Assembly (NCBI GenBank): GCA_914767715.1
Contig: OU612066.1
Coordinates: 29,548,283 to 29,612,282, forward strand
DNA length: 64,000 nt
Reading direction: 5' to 3'
Source of the DNA: Membranipora membranacea
Lineage: Eukaryota; Bryozoa; Gymnolaemata; Cheilostomatida; Membraniporidae
Both the position numbers and the translations under genes were made by a program. Positions 1 to 13,217 of this stretch are shown piece by piece; position 1 is the first letter of the stretch, and each line of letters begins with the position of its first letter. The notes below the pieces were generated by a model that saw only the letters and a list, made by a program, of their open reading frames with translations, did not search any database and was not told the origin of the DNA.

Positions 1-545
1 ATCCTCTTCCAGAATTGTTATTTATGATTGTTTCAAAAAAATATTATGCAATAGATATTTTGTAAGAAATAGTTTGATAAGAATCATTTACAAACTTCAT
101 GAATTCCCATGTGTAACAATCATCTGAGACTTGCTGCAGTAAGTGCATGTTTGGGTAGCATCTTAACAATGCATAATGTGACCGACTTTTAGTCCCAATA
201 AATAATTTATAGCATAGTCATATGTTTATGGTATAAATTATTTATTCATATTTTCTGAACATGTACAAAAGTTGAACACTACTCTACTAAATAAAGGGCA
301 GATTAATAATTTCTGGTTTAATCTTAAGGTTGTAATAATTGATAACCAGATATGATAAAAATTCTTCCACCATTATTATTTCCCAAAAACTTGGAGTTGT
401 CTACTTGCAATTGTTGTACGGCAGGACAACTTCAGATTTATATCGTACCATTTTTATGTAGTAACCCTACATACATTACATTGAACTTAAATAGCAGGAA
501 CAAGAAAAATAATATAATCAGATAACTTTTAGTGTATCAGCTCAC
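1..545 (-). other. intron of PSMD2 (left window edge)
   Basis: This AT-rich stretch lies 3' of the last visible PSMD2 exon, on that gene's strand. I see no coding match to the part of RPN1 that should follow, so I read it as intron. The next exon must lie beyond the window. Confidence 0.6.
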
Positions 546-3500
546 CAGTTTACTGTTGATTTTCTTCCCTTCTTTTTCTCCATCTTTCTTCTCTCCATCT
601 GCCGCGTCAGTGTCCATCTTCTCCTCACTGGCGGCAGCAGTGGCTGTTGACTTTTTATCGGCGGTAGTGCTAGACGTGTTCTTCTTATCACTTTTATCAT
701 TATTATCCTGGAAAGAATAAAGATTTTATCAGAATTACCGTGTTCGTATTAGGTTTTTACAATGGTGGAACATGTCCAACAATCTCAGGGCAATGTTCCT
801 CAATAAGATTGCTATGGTAGTACTAGTATTGTGATGAAGAATAAAATTTTTGGATAGGTTAATTTGTTTACATCAAGCATCACGAGTAAATGTAACATCA
901 AAAAACTCTAAATTTCAAACAGATTATCTAGTGCATATCGAGGAAGCATGGGAGTAGCAATGTCCCATATTGTTACTGTTCTTTACCACATTCCAAAAAA
1001 GGGCATGACCCCCATAATATAACTTAGCATCAAATCCACAGGAAGATCACTCCCTCAGATCGAACAATCATAATTCAAAAAATTGAAACTCATCAATGAT
1101 CTGTACACTGTTATGAGTCATACCTCATCTTTTTCTTCATAGTGCTCCGAGCATATATGAAGTAGATTCTGTATTTTCAGTACATTACCAGTACCAGCGT
1201 AGGCACATACATCTACTAGGATCTCAGCCATTGACTTTATCGGCTCTGAGATAACCTGCAACGGATCACAAGCAATGAATTTCATATTCTGTATTAAAAT
1301 AGTGGAATTATTGTTATATAACACAAGTACACATGTACAAGCAAGAATATTTTTCCATTTTTGCTAGGCATAATGTACACTCATAAACACACAAATAATT
1401 ATTCATCGTATTTATATATCATATGTCCACAAAACAAAATAAAATGCCAGATAACAACAAAATGAGATTTTTTCTCACACCAAGAGATACATATACTTGT
1501 CTTCTATTAGCTACGTACAGTTGTGAAAATGGGGTAGTTTTCTAATGACAAATACTTTTGTGTTTTTTGCCAAAGCAAAGAAAGGAACTCAGTATCAGCT
1601 TATTGAAAAGGGCACAGACTTTGCAATAGGAGCTTTCTTACCTGTAGTGCTGCCAGTATAGCTTCAGCTGCTTCTTGTTTGCCCAGATAAGTGAGGGCCA
1701 GTCCCAGAGCTAAGAACCTGGCGTATGTAGATTTGAGATCAGCCTCTGATTTCTCCATCAGTGTTTGTAGGATAGTAGACGTGACGTCTTCGTTACAACT
1801 GCCTACTGATACCATACCACAGGCTAACGCTGCCATACCCACAACCTCCATAGAGGCTTTACTATCACCGAGTACCGGCAGCAGCAAGGACAGAACGTCC
1901 TCTCTGTTAGAACCAGCATAAGCCAGGCCCAATCTGCAATCAAAAGTGTTAAATACATGACCTATGCACAGTATGAGTTAGTCCTAAAACTATTACCAGT
2001 GTTTTGGCCCAGAGTCACCTTGATTTAAAAAAAAGATAGGTTAACTGATCAAAGCCATTTTACACACCTCTGATCCAAAATTTCGGATTATCATATTAAA
2101 AACTGTTGTTTCTATGGCAATTTGTATTTTTCACTATGTTTACTTTACTACATTAATTATAGAAAAACACAACCAGAAATGATTCACATTGTACTGATAC
2201 ATATCCACCAGCACACAGCATTTCATTTCCTAAAAAGCTTGTTCCTTTCTTTGTTCTCCTTACTGACCCGACAATAGAGCCTATTCTGATGACATTAGTC
2301 TGGTGTGATGTGTAATCAGACAGGAGAGCGAGGGCGGGGTCACACTCGTTTCGTACTCCAGAGTTGACAATACCACAGGCTAAGAGAGCGCCAGCCTTGA
2401 TCCAGTCTTCGTTAGAGTAGAGATATTTATCTATCTGTGTTAGACCACCATCTACATCCCATAGTAAGATCATACCTAGGGTAGCTGTGGCACTCATCAT
2501 ACCTGTAAATATTGTGTATGTTCTAAGTTGTTTTCCATTTGTGTACATAGAAGATCTGAGTTGTTCATTTATTAGGAGCCAAAAAGGACTTATGAGAAGC
2601 CAATTCAAACTGAGCATTACTTGTACAGTGAAAAATTGTCTATCAGGAAGCGCCGAGACTGCTTAGAAGTTTGATTTGATGGTCAGGATGCTTCATTTGA
2701 AACATTACATTCTAGCAGTACAATATAATATACCCAGGCGTCAGCTTACCATGTTCTTTGTTCTTATATAGCCATTTGTTGCCATCCTCCATGAGGAGTT
2801 TATCCTGTCCGAATCCACAGTTCACAAATCCGTTAACAAAGGATGAAGAAAGATTGGCTCTTGCGGAATCCACATTTGTATTACCGAGCCCTGAAAAAAT
2901 TACTGTGTATGTGAGCAAAAGCTAAATAAATCACACGCACAGACCTTTGGATAACCAGCATACCTACACTAAGGCAACATGAACCATCAACTTCGCATAC
3001 CGCATGGCTGCAGCAGATTGAGATTTTTAAGCAGCACGCCTATCACAGTCAGGAGAAAAGAACTACTAAAGAAGATTTGATAACAAACTACTCACTGCTT
3101 GGCTCCAGATGGGATTTGAAAATGTCTTCAGGTACTTTTGGTTCCATGATATCCAACTACAATACATAAGATAGAAATCGTTATAAGCGCTACCGATATG
3201 TTAAACTAATATTATTCGACATAGATTTGATCTTCAACAAAGATATAGGGCTGTGGAATATTTATGTGCAAAACAGGATAGAGTACTCGCTTTCAGATCA
3301 AATCCAGGCAAGGGCTTGCATCATGAGCCTGGGGGAAAAATAAGTAGTGCAGGAACTAAAAATGAGGCTGATAATGTTTTATTTTCAACAGTTGTCTTCT
3401 CTTAGCGCGCTTAGATAAATCATGGCCTTACTTCTCTAGCGAGTGCGAGGAAGTTAGTATTGAGATGTGAGTTTGACATGAGCTCTGTCAGCTCATCATA

Positions 3501-6301
3501 GTCAGTCATGTCCTCATCTAACTCCAGAAATATCTGCTGACGGCCCAACATGTAAGCCATCTGCTTCTGTACCATTCTACACAGGTAAATATATTTTGAC
3601 ATTATTATATATAGGTGATACAAAATATGGCTGCCACCCAAAGCAACATTGCTTGTTCCAAAATATCAACAATACCAGATTATCCTTGATTTGACATTGA
3701 ATTGTTCTCTTCAAAATAAATGTGCCTTCACATTCTGGTTATAACCATAAACATGTATAATGAAATTCCATTTTTATAATAGATTATCGAAGCAGGTCCA
3801 AGCAGACTGAGAGACTTACTTATCAGGACATGTCTTAAATATCTCAGTGATGAGCTCAATGTCGTTCAGCTGTATAGCCAGTCTCAGAGACTCAGCATGT
3901 TTGTTAAACTTTCTGTTTATAGCCAGGCAAGTCTTTAGTAGATTTGTGTTCTCGGGATCAGGAACAAACGGTACACAACTACAAATAAATCAGAGGAATG
4001 TGTCAGTCTGTACTCTATTTACTAGCTTAAAAGCTTAGGCTAACCAATAGTGGTCTTACCAGAGCCTAGATTAAACAGCCACATGAGCTTTTAGTCTGAC
4101 TCAACTTATGAATGCCGATCATGAAGTGTCGAGGATGTGACAATCGTAATATTGACTATCTAATCAACACCAGCCTGATATGTTCTACATTATTATGAGA
4201 AGACCAAAAACATGTAAACACTCATTTATATGTTTGTTGATTAGAACTACCTGGTCAGATATAGGCAGACTCTCTGATATACATTAAGATCGACAAACTC
4301 CAGTAAAAAGTCCATATGCTCGATCTCCATAAGCAGATCACAGGCCTCAGCCTCGGTGTTGTGAGACATGAGATAAGGTACGATAAGTCGAGCTAGAGCA
4401 AGGAGTGCTTTCTTCTTCTCACCATCCTCGGCAGTGAGTTCCTGCCACTCAGCGGCGACCTCTCCTGTCAGATGACGGACGTACTCATGACCCCAGAGGT
4501 CAATATCACCTCCACCTCCTAGCAGCTTGTATTTGAGACATTCTCTGTTTGTGTCTGTGACTGTCATACCCTGAACTGACAGCACATCAGCACATGCAGT
4601 CTAAAAATGGGAGTGCATAACAAAAAATCAGCACTATAAAGTAACCACCATCTAGTAACAAACATCAGCACTATAAAGCAATACAGTCTAGTCTTATATT
4701 GTATATTGGTGAACATAACAAAATGTTAAGATAATTGATAAACTAAAAAATGCATGACGAGTATTTAACCAAACAAACCCAAGAATTTAGACCCAATGGA
4801 TGGTTTTAGCCTATGGCTTGATATTTCATTCAACATAATATGATCATGGATTCAGAAGTTAATCTCACCTTGGTGGCAGGATCTGTGATCTTTTCGTATA
4901 TTCCTTTCATGGTATCATAGTGAGGTCTCAGAAACTTGAGAGGTTTAGGTACACTAGTCATGGAGGTAGTGGCAGCCTTGATCAGATTACTCATCGTATC
5001 CAGGGCAGCTTTATAGAGCTTGGCATCACTCTCCTAAAAATAAAGTAGATAACAATTTACTTTTTACTATAATGTTGAGCACAAGTCACAGATGGTCCCA
5101 ATAAAGTATTCAGTTAATTTTATTCACATATGTAGCTAGCGGTTGAGGGAAGAGAGTGACCTCTCTCGGCTATCTTCCAGGAAACCATTAGCTTTTTTAT
5201 ATATGGCGACGTTTAAACCTGAAGGAGAACTCTATTCTCCAGGGTCTGAAATCACCAATTAAGAATTTGTACTGTTAATTAACACGTGGGTATAACTGAC
5301 TGTTAACCTAGGTCACAGGCTCACAGAGCAAAAACATCTCAATAGGGAAATCAAAGGTTACAGTAGTCCTGATGAGCGCGCATGGTGAAACATTTCCTCT
5401 TTATCACCATGACAACATCTCTGACTACATTGTGAAGTTTATGATAAACAGCAGCAGGACAGACAAGCAAATACATAGTACTTACAGTGAGCCTCTCCAC
5501 ACATAGGTTCAACTCATCTTGTAGCTGTTTGTCTTCTTCAGACTAAAACAAAAAATCATGATTGTTATCAGTGGAGTTGATTACATTCAACCACCGACCC
5601 TGTAGATCAAAGGTAACCAACAGGATGCTGCTGTCAATGAACTAAATAAACATTGCTGATGTATATCCTGGAACCCTTATAGCTGACACTGTTAACCCAA
5701 TGGCCAGAATGGGGCACTTCACATAAACTTTCAGTGTTACTGTCATAGATAGATTGATAGTGAAATGTCTTCAAAGGAAAGCTGATTTGTTGGCCTGCTG
5801 ATTTCAAAGCCCAATGCCATAGAGACTAAGAGCTAAAATCAGGAGCAAAACTATTTTTATTGACTTCCTAATTTCTTTCTATCCAGTTCATCTATTTCTA
5901 TTTGGATAGTAAATAAACAAAATGATTTGGTCTTGAGTTCACATCATGTGACTTGTATGAGAGCTAATTCAGCCCACAATTGCCATACCATTTCATTGCC
6001 CCATAATGCCCCAAGACTAGCTGTAAGCAGTCATCATAATTCCGGCTTGACACTGATTTATTGTGTTGAAAGACTTTTCATTTTCTGCTAGTCATCATCA
6101 ATCAGGATGGGTCTAACTTTGAAGGATTGAAACTCCTGTTTCATGTGCATTTCAATACAAAATAAGATATCATATGCAACCAGCAAACTACACTCAAAGA
6201 CTTACCAATTCTACTTCCTTCTCTACTTTCTTTTTTCCTTCTGGTTTGGCATCTTTCTTTTCATTTTTAGTTTCTGGAGTTTCTTTCTTGGGTTCAACCA
6301 T
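546..6301 (-). CDS. PSMD2: 26S proteasome regulatory subunit RPN1 (PSMD2), 3' partial
   Basis: RPN1 is the large non-ATPase subunit of the 19S proteasome base; it docks ubiquitin receptors, shuttle factors and UBP6. Exons read on the minus strand: 6301-6206, 5542-5486, 5033-4869, 4600-4251, 3978-3820, 3576-3432, 3156-3096, 2890-2750, 2502-2268, 1933-1642, 1255-1124, 707-546. They splice with consistent phase into 665 codons. Visible signatures are a Lys-rich N terminus, [17 protein letters not shown] (exon 3), [28 protein letters not shown] and the PC-repeat segment [20 protein letters not shown], followed by [12 protein letters not shown] and an acidic/Lys linker (exon 707-546). An in-frame TAA lies just upstream of the ATG at 6301, which supports that start. 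About one quarter of the protein (later PC repeats and C terminus) is missing at the edge. Identity is very secure; exact splice sites are inferred. Confidence 0.95.
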
Positions 6302-7701
6302 GATTGCAGTTTAGCTGGGAATAAAGTGAAGAAACTTCATTGATCTGATTGGATGGAAATATTGTATTGCAAGTCTTGATTGGTCTATTGTTGTAAGGTT
6401 TGTGATTGTACTGATCTAACCAATCAAAAGGCTTATTTCAATGTTGAATTTCTTTTATTCCTCCTTTGTACAAGAACTACTTCCACCAAGGAACACAATT
6501 TCATGCATTCTAATAAACTCATGTTGACTAGTTTTGGTTTATCAACTAAAAAAATTCTCTAAATCCTTGTTTGAATTCCAGCTTGGAGCTTAATCACAAC
6601 AAAATACAAGGATATAGTGTTGAGGAACAATACTCAACCCAATTTGTGAGTTGCCATTCTGTAATAAAGACTGATAAACACTTTGTGAAAGAGGTAAATT
6701 AATCTCAATCATCATGATGATCATGTCAATCTAGTAATATTTTATTTATAATGATTATTATTATTTACATTATTGCTTGCTGTATATGGCTTAGGGATAC
6801 TATCCGTTACCACTCACAGTGAAAAAACTTTGCTTGGTATATAACTTTCTTAGGTCATACAATGATGATGCTGGCAATCCCAAGGGAATCTGTTTTGCAC
6901 TATATAACTTCATAACATAACAAACAACAAGATAAAAATTATCACTTCACTATCTATCTACTAATCTACTACTATTCTATCTATGACTCATAGTTTGAGT
7001 AGGCCTATGTTAGTATGTAAAAAAACAGTGACTGTGAGTGTTTTAGGTTACTCAGTAACTCAATGTTACTGTTAGTGAGTGAAACTGGGCCTAGAAACAA
7101 TCCAAGTTGAGGTCCCTAACTTCAAAGTGTGGTATAAATATAAGTTATCTAAATGTATATTTGCATATTTTTTGTACAACAAATACCTGATTCAAGACAA
7201 TGATTGTATAGGCCTACATTTGATAATAGTTTTTATTTTGGTAAGCTCACCCAGCATGTGACATCTGATATTAAACTAGATACTGATACTGTGAGTCGAT
7301 TTGCGAAGTGATTCCTGATGACTGTCACTGGTCGTTAACCCTTACCTAGGCGTCCGAAAAAAGATTCTCTCCTAACTAAACCGACCGTTTCAAGTCAAAT
7401 AAGGATTAGCGTTTACAGCGTGGCAAAATGTTAGTTAAGTATTTTTTGTAAACCGATATTTTTATTAAAAGAGAGATTAAAAATGGCCAGACCAGAGTAA
7501 GTGAGGAAGGTTCAGCCAAATTGGTGAGAAGATCAAATACATCTTGTAGCAGTCCATAATGCAAAGGGCACAATTTCTGTTTTTCTGGCTCGTATTGACA
7601 AAGAATATCAAATTTTGTAGGCCACACTTGCTACAGACGAAGCAAAAAGGTACCTGAACTTTTGAGACTACTTAATATTATTCTAGCTTTTTCTCAACCT
7701 A
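6302..7701. other. divergent intergenic region between PSMD2 and ZPR1
   Basis: About 1.4 kb separates the start codons of two outward-facing housekeeping genes, so it should hold both promoters and 5' leaders. It is AT-rich. I see no convincing coding exon, RNA gene or clear TATA/initiator arrangement that I could assign. Confidence 0.5.
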
Positions 7702-10700
7702 ATGGATTTGGATGATAAGAGCATCATTCAGGAGGAGATAAAGTTTGCTGGTACAAAGACCACAACAGCACTGTTCAAAGATATCAGTGCTGATGATGAT
7801 GATCAGGTTCCTACGGAGATTGAGAGCCTCTGTATGAACTGTGAGAAACAGGTAGAACATAACCACCTATATTACAAATATCTTTGTGGTAGCCGATGTG
7901 TTGGTTTCATAAACATGTGAACACTATAAATACTATTTGTATGTTTATGGTTGGTTCTGATCGGCTGGTGGGCGGGTGAGAGAGAGCCAACGTCAGGTCA
8001 GATGGTATCTATTGATATTATAGTGAATGTGAAATAAATTCAGTTCCACTACCACCATCTAAATAGGTGTTTTCAGTGTTTTAACATCGGCAACACATTG
8101 GCTACTTGGTGGTAGTTTCACCCCTTCCTGTTGCCGCCAAGCGTTAACACGCCATCTACAACACTGTTTTAAGGATCATCAGTCTCTCTTTAAATACTAA
8201 GTTTTGGATTGGATTGGTGGGAGGTGAGCTAACTTTATTTGAAAATTATTCTTATTCTTCCAGCCTGGCGCTGACCCAGTAAAAGCTGTTAAACTTCATT
8301 TTCCAGATTATAATTTTTTTTATCAATGTTTCAGGGAGTCACAAAGCTACTGTTGACAAGGATACCTTTCTTCAGAGAAGTGATTGTAGGCTCATTTTCT
8401 TGTGATCACTGTGGATACACAGACTCTGAAATCAACTCTGCGGGAAGAATCCAAGATAAGGGTGTCAGGATCGCCCTGCAAGTTTCAGAAAAAGCGGTAA
8501 GCTTACAGAATGCTTTCTTCAAATTTCAATCGAAAAGGTTTGGCAGTCTGTCGTTTGAAATTTATCACACAGTAATTATTTACAAGTGACATTTTACAGG
8601 GTAGTTCGTGTTAAATTAACCTCATTCATCACTAATACTCTTTCTGTCCGATTCACTGCTATTCAGAAGGATTTAGTGATCTATTATAGTGGTGTTTTAT
8701 TTTTACCCCTAGGATCTAAACAGACAGATAGTAAAATCTGACACAGCTGCCATAAGGATACCTCATGTGGAACTGGAGATACCACCTAAAAGAGGATGTG
8801 AGTAAAATATCACATAATGCATGTTACTGGGATTCCTGAGAAAATTCTAGATTGATGCTCCTTTTTGCCTGTATTCAGAGTTGCTCTCCCTCGAGCCGCC
8901 GATGACTAACCAGTCGATTAAAAGTGACCTGAAATACAGAAAACTTGGATCAAATTAGGAAAACTCAGTCTCTGATAATGGCATACTGCGTACAAATTTG
9001 ACCTGTGTTTCTTGGGAACAATAGGCTTAAGTTAGACTAAGCAATACACCATATCGATTTATTATTAGGCTCCTCTCACTTTGGATCTGATATACATAGT
9101 CTAGCTTCGACTTTGTATGTCTGGAGGTCAAATAGTTTTGAATCGGTCTTATTATTATCGACCCAAGATTTTTGTTCACGTACATGATATACATGAAAAG
9201 AACTGTTGGCGCCAAGAGCGCCAATTCCTCACATCACATGCTCAAAAATATTAAAATTCTTTTTGAATGCTGAGCCAGTCACTTTGGTTTTGTGTTGCAC
9301 AAAACAGGGTGAGTGTCTCAGTCAGATAATGTTGACATTTTCAGGTTTCACAACGATAGAAGGTCTTATTGACACGACATGTGAAGAGCTGGAATTTCAC
9401 CAGCCTGTCAGACAGATTCAAGATCCTGAAACAGCAGAGAAGATTGAGAAGTTTGTAAATAGACTGCGGGACCTCAAACTCGTCAAGGAACCATTCCAAG
9501 TGGTCAGTTCTCCCTTGAAATCTATTCTGTGGAATTGATCATCAGTAGTTGACACATCAGATTCACTGAAAACAATGCACAGATTTTATTGAAACACTTG
9601 CAGAAACCATGGGGTATAATGGAGTAGTTTTAATTAGATCATATATAAGATATATCACTTACATTAATATATTTCCAACTGAATTTACCTGACTATGAAA
9701 AAGGTATCGCAGTGTATGGTGTTTACATGATAAAATATTTTTGAGGTGGACGATTCCGAGTTGTCCAACCATAGAGTAGATGGTTTAATTCATACCAGAT
9801 GATCACGTTACTCTCTGTGTGTGTGATTGTAGATTGTTGAGGACCCAACAGGTAACAGTCATGTAGAGAACCCAAAAGCTCCATCGCTCGACCCGCTGCT
9901 GCATACTATATACTTTAACAGAAACACAGAGCAGAATGAGGCCCTTGGCATTGCTGACACGGTGAGTGATCTCAAATTTTCAAATTTAGTTGTTTGAGAA
10001 GATAGTGCATATAGTATTTCAAGGTTGGTGCAACACCTGTCAACAGCTGTATCGAGAAATTAGAGATACTAATCAAAAATGTGGATTTTGTAGAATATTA
10101 TGTATTTCAAATCAAAGTTGGGTGACACTCAACTCTAATCATCGCTGCAGAGGATGCAGTGACACTGTAATTTGTAACCAAGTTCACAGGTTTGATGTGG
10201 AACCAGATATTCAATTTCTAGATTCTAGACATTATAATTCTACTTGGCAAACTTATAAAAAAAAGTCCTCTAGTCCTATTACTCTCCTCCTCCATTCTTA
10301 TAATATACCACTATTTCAGACATCCACAGTGCACTTGTCTAAGACACCCCAGGCAGGTGAGCCCGGTGTGGAGGGTGTCAGTGTCTCAGAGGAGGTACTT
10401 CAGTTTCAGAGTAACTGTACAGTGTGTAACGCTCCCTGTGAGACTAATATGAAGATGGTAAATATACCCAGGTAAGATAACACAAACCTAATATTTCAAT
10501 CCAGCCGCAATGTAGAGATCTTAAACCTATGTATGAACTATTTCAAGTGTGATCCAATTTGCCGATTTGTCGCTCATATTCTACTCGTAATCCGTCGGTA
10601 GGTGGAAGAGCAGCAACTTAAACCTAGGAAAATTGGGTCAAACTTCTTATAAGTATTTCTATCTAATATTTCTCAGGAAAATTGATCAGCTTTATCTAGC

Positions 10701-12703
10701 TTATCTCTGTGTCAACTGTATTTTTCTAGTTAATCTTCAAAATCACTGTTAACGCGTGTTATTCTGTATATTTATGAATGTTGAAGTTGAAATAGCAGAA
10801 GCATGAGTACTCCTCTGGGAATATGTTTTCTTGATTAGCGAATAATCTTTCATTCATAGCTTACCTTTTCACTTCTCTTTACAATATTAAAAATCTGACC
10901 AACTCATGCTACATTTACTGATCACAGGTTCAAACAGGTAATAATTATGGCGATGGTATGTGACGTGTGTGGATTCAGAGATAACGAGGTTAAATCAGGT
11001 ACAGGGATAGCAGATAAGGGAGTGAAACTTACACTTCATGTGAGAGAGACTGTCGATCTGAGCAGGGATGTACTCAAGGTAGGCAGTTGTGTTCCTATTT
11101 TTACTCATGCTTCTGATTTGACCTCTGGAGCGGTGAGCCCCATAAACATATAAATACATGTGCATATATATGTATATATATATATATATGTTTATATTTA
11201 CATATTTATATGTTTATATGTTTATGGTTTGCCTTTACGATGACCACGCAACATGGCAGTTTGCTTTGCTGTCATAAAATGATCTTCATTACATATTTTT
11301 TTATTTCTATTTTCCATGCTTTTCCGTTTTATGATTCAACTACAATCTGTGTTCGGCATAATCTTGAAATGGATGTGCTATCACAAAGTCTGTAATATCT
11401 TGATTCAATGAGGAAGGGCGGTCGGCGAGTTGATTATTTTATCAAATTTCATATGAAAAAGGAATGGAATATTATTTTGAGCCTTGCTGAATGCATGTTT
11501 TCGTCTCCACTGCTTTTGTCAGAAAATTATAAAATATCATATCTTTATATTTCAAGTCTGACACAGCCTCATGCAGTGTCCCAGAGTTAGATCTTCACCT
11601 AGCGTATGGAACTCTGGGAGGAAAGTTCACTACTGTTGAGGGTCTTCTAGCTGCCGTTAGAGATCAGGTAAGACATTTGATTGATAGATATCCTTTTGGC
11701 CTTGAACCACAAGAAAATCTGCTTTGCTATGTCATTTATCTCTTTCAAGCTCTTGCTTAGGGCAAGTGTTTACTTCTCATTGATGGTATATGAATGGAAG
11801 CATTCACATGTTGATTGTATACTCTGCGTTTAAAAATGGTGCCGATCTTCAAAATATCTCATTAAATTGAGATGCTGAACAATTCAGGTCTGAATTTTGA
11901 GTAATGCATGAAAGTATTTTTATCTTTGCAGTTGAAGAACACAAACTTCACATTCACTGGTGGTGACAGCTCTAAAGCTGAGGACAAGACAGCTATGGGC
12001 AAACTGTTAGATAATCTCGATAGTGTTATAACAGGGGAGAGATTAGATGTACACGTTATTGTGGATGACGCAGCTGGAAATAGCTACATTCAGGTGAATA
12101 ACGGCGTAGTCTTTATGTTTTACCTTGTTTTTGAAAATATCACTGGCTATTTGGGACTAAACCAGCTTTCCAGTGTTGTACTCTGTGTATATTCTTGTTG
12201 TCCCTGTGTCTCTAACTGAACTGTAATTATAAATGACAGCAAGTTGAGTCTTGTCTTGTATTGTCATATACTGCTACTATAATGAAGATATATCCCGAAG
12301 GAGCAATGTTGGGTTTGACATGAGAAAATGTTTTTTCTCACTTACTGTTGCAGCAAAATTTTGTACAAATATTATTTATTATACCCTATGGAAGACGTTT
12401 CTATACTATTGTCATTCTCAGTTAGCGGATTTTTCTTTAAAGTGGCCCTTTTTAGATAGAGGTCAACTTTGAACTTTTCAATCAATCTGTTAATTTTGTG
12501 TGACCTCCACGTTTATGATAATAATTAACATCCCTTTGAATCTTTATATTTAACAGGATATATACGAACCAGCCCCAGACCCCTGTCTGACTGTAGAATA
12601 CTATGTAAGAAACGAGGAACAGAACGAGGAGTTAGGACTTATAGGTATGAATACTGCCTCCACTGATCAGGTACCACTGAATATTGAGCAGCAGAAATCA
12701 TAG
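7702..12703 (+). CDS. ZPR1: zinc finger protein ZPR1
   Basis: ZPR1 is a conserved eukaryotic protein with two C4 zinc fingers and two A/B domains. It is known to bind eEF1A (chaperone role) and the SMN complex, and moves between cytoplasm and nucleus. Exons: 7702-7851, 8335-8496, 8713-8797, 9345-9502, 9833-9961, 10320-10471, 10928-11078, 11557-11667, 11932-12093, 12557-12703; 468 codons plus stop, all phases closing. The sequence shows [15 protein letters not shown] followed by [18 protein letters not shown] (finger 1), [16 protein letters not shown], then [19 protein letters not shown] with [19 protein letters not shown] (finger 2) and [10 protein letters not shown] near the C terminus. All four CxxC knuckles are intact. 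Length matches the family (human about 459). Intron 5 is unusually open in frame with exon 6 (see findings). Confidence 0.96.
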
Positions 12704-13217
12704 CAGGCACAAAGAGTAACTTTGGGAGGTTGATCACCTATATTTATGGCATTTGTTTTATATCATGTTCTGTGGTGGTGTCATATTAGATAGATGATGA
12801 AGTATTCTGCATCACTTGGTATTCACTTATTTTGTCTCATCAGCACAATTATTTTGAATTACGATGGTTGTTGAAAAATGAGATATGAACTGACTGATCA
12901 ATGATTTAAGTTCAACACTGACCACAACCTTTCTTATAATCTCATTTATTTTCAACCAAACTGAAAGCCTGCTTTTTGAAACCTTGCATTGCTTTATCAT
13001 TTGAGCCATTGGAAGATCTCGATAGGATTGGATGTCTGATGCTACAAGATGTTTCTTTTGCACAGTACATCTCTGCTGCATGATCATGTTGTTTAACTGC
13101 TCAAGATTGTCGACAAGTATCTGGATGATAGCTTTATTTCTTTTATATATGTATGATTGAAGAAAAACAAATAAATTATTATAATCTAGTATACATTGTT
13201 ACAATGTGAAAATAACT
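12704..13217. other. convergent 3' region of ZPR1 and SPAG16
   Basis: About 0.5 kb lies between the stop codons of two tail-to-tail genes. A minus-strand AATAAA (plus TTTATT at 13133-13138) sits about 80 bp past the SPAG16 stop. The first clear plus-strand AATAAA after ZPR1 is at 13169-13174, so the two 3' UTRs may overlap. No coding exon is seen. Confidence 0.45.
13133..13138 (-). terminator. putative polyadenylation signal of SPAG16
   Basis: AATAAA on the minus strand, about 80 bp downstream of the SPAG16 stop codon at 13218. Position and hexamer fit a cleavage signal. No transcript evidence is available. Confidence 0.45.

Noticed and set aside
7406-7627. 73-codon minus-strand ORF in the PSMD2-ZPR1 gap
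   Set aside because: It is short and has no recognised domain. Its position in a promoter region and lack of supporting splice structure make it likely to be chance.
11163-11222. Possible regulatory TA-rich element
   Set aside because: It is simple (TA)n/(ATGTTT)n low-complexity DNA in a ZPR1 intron.
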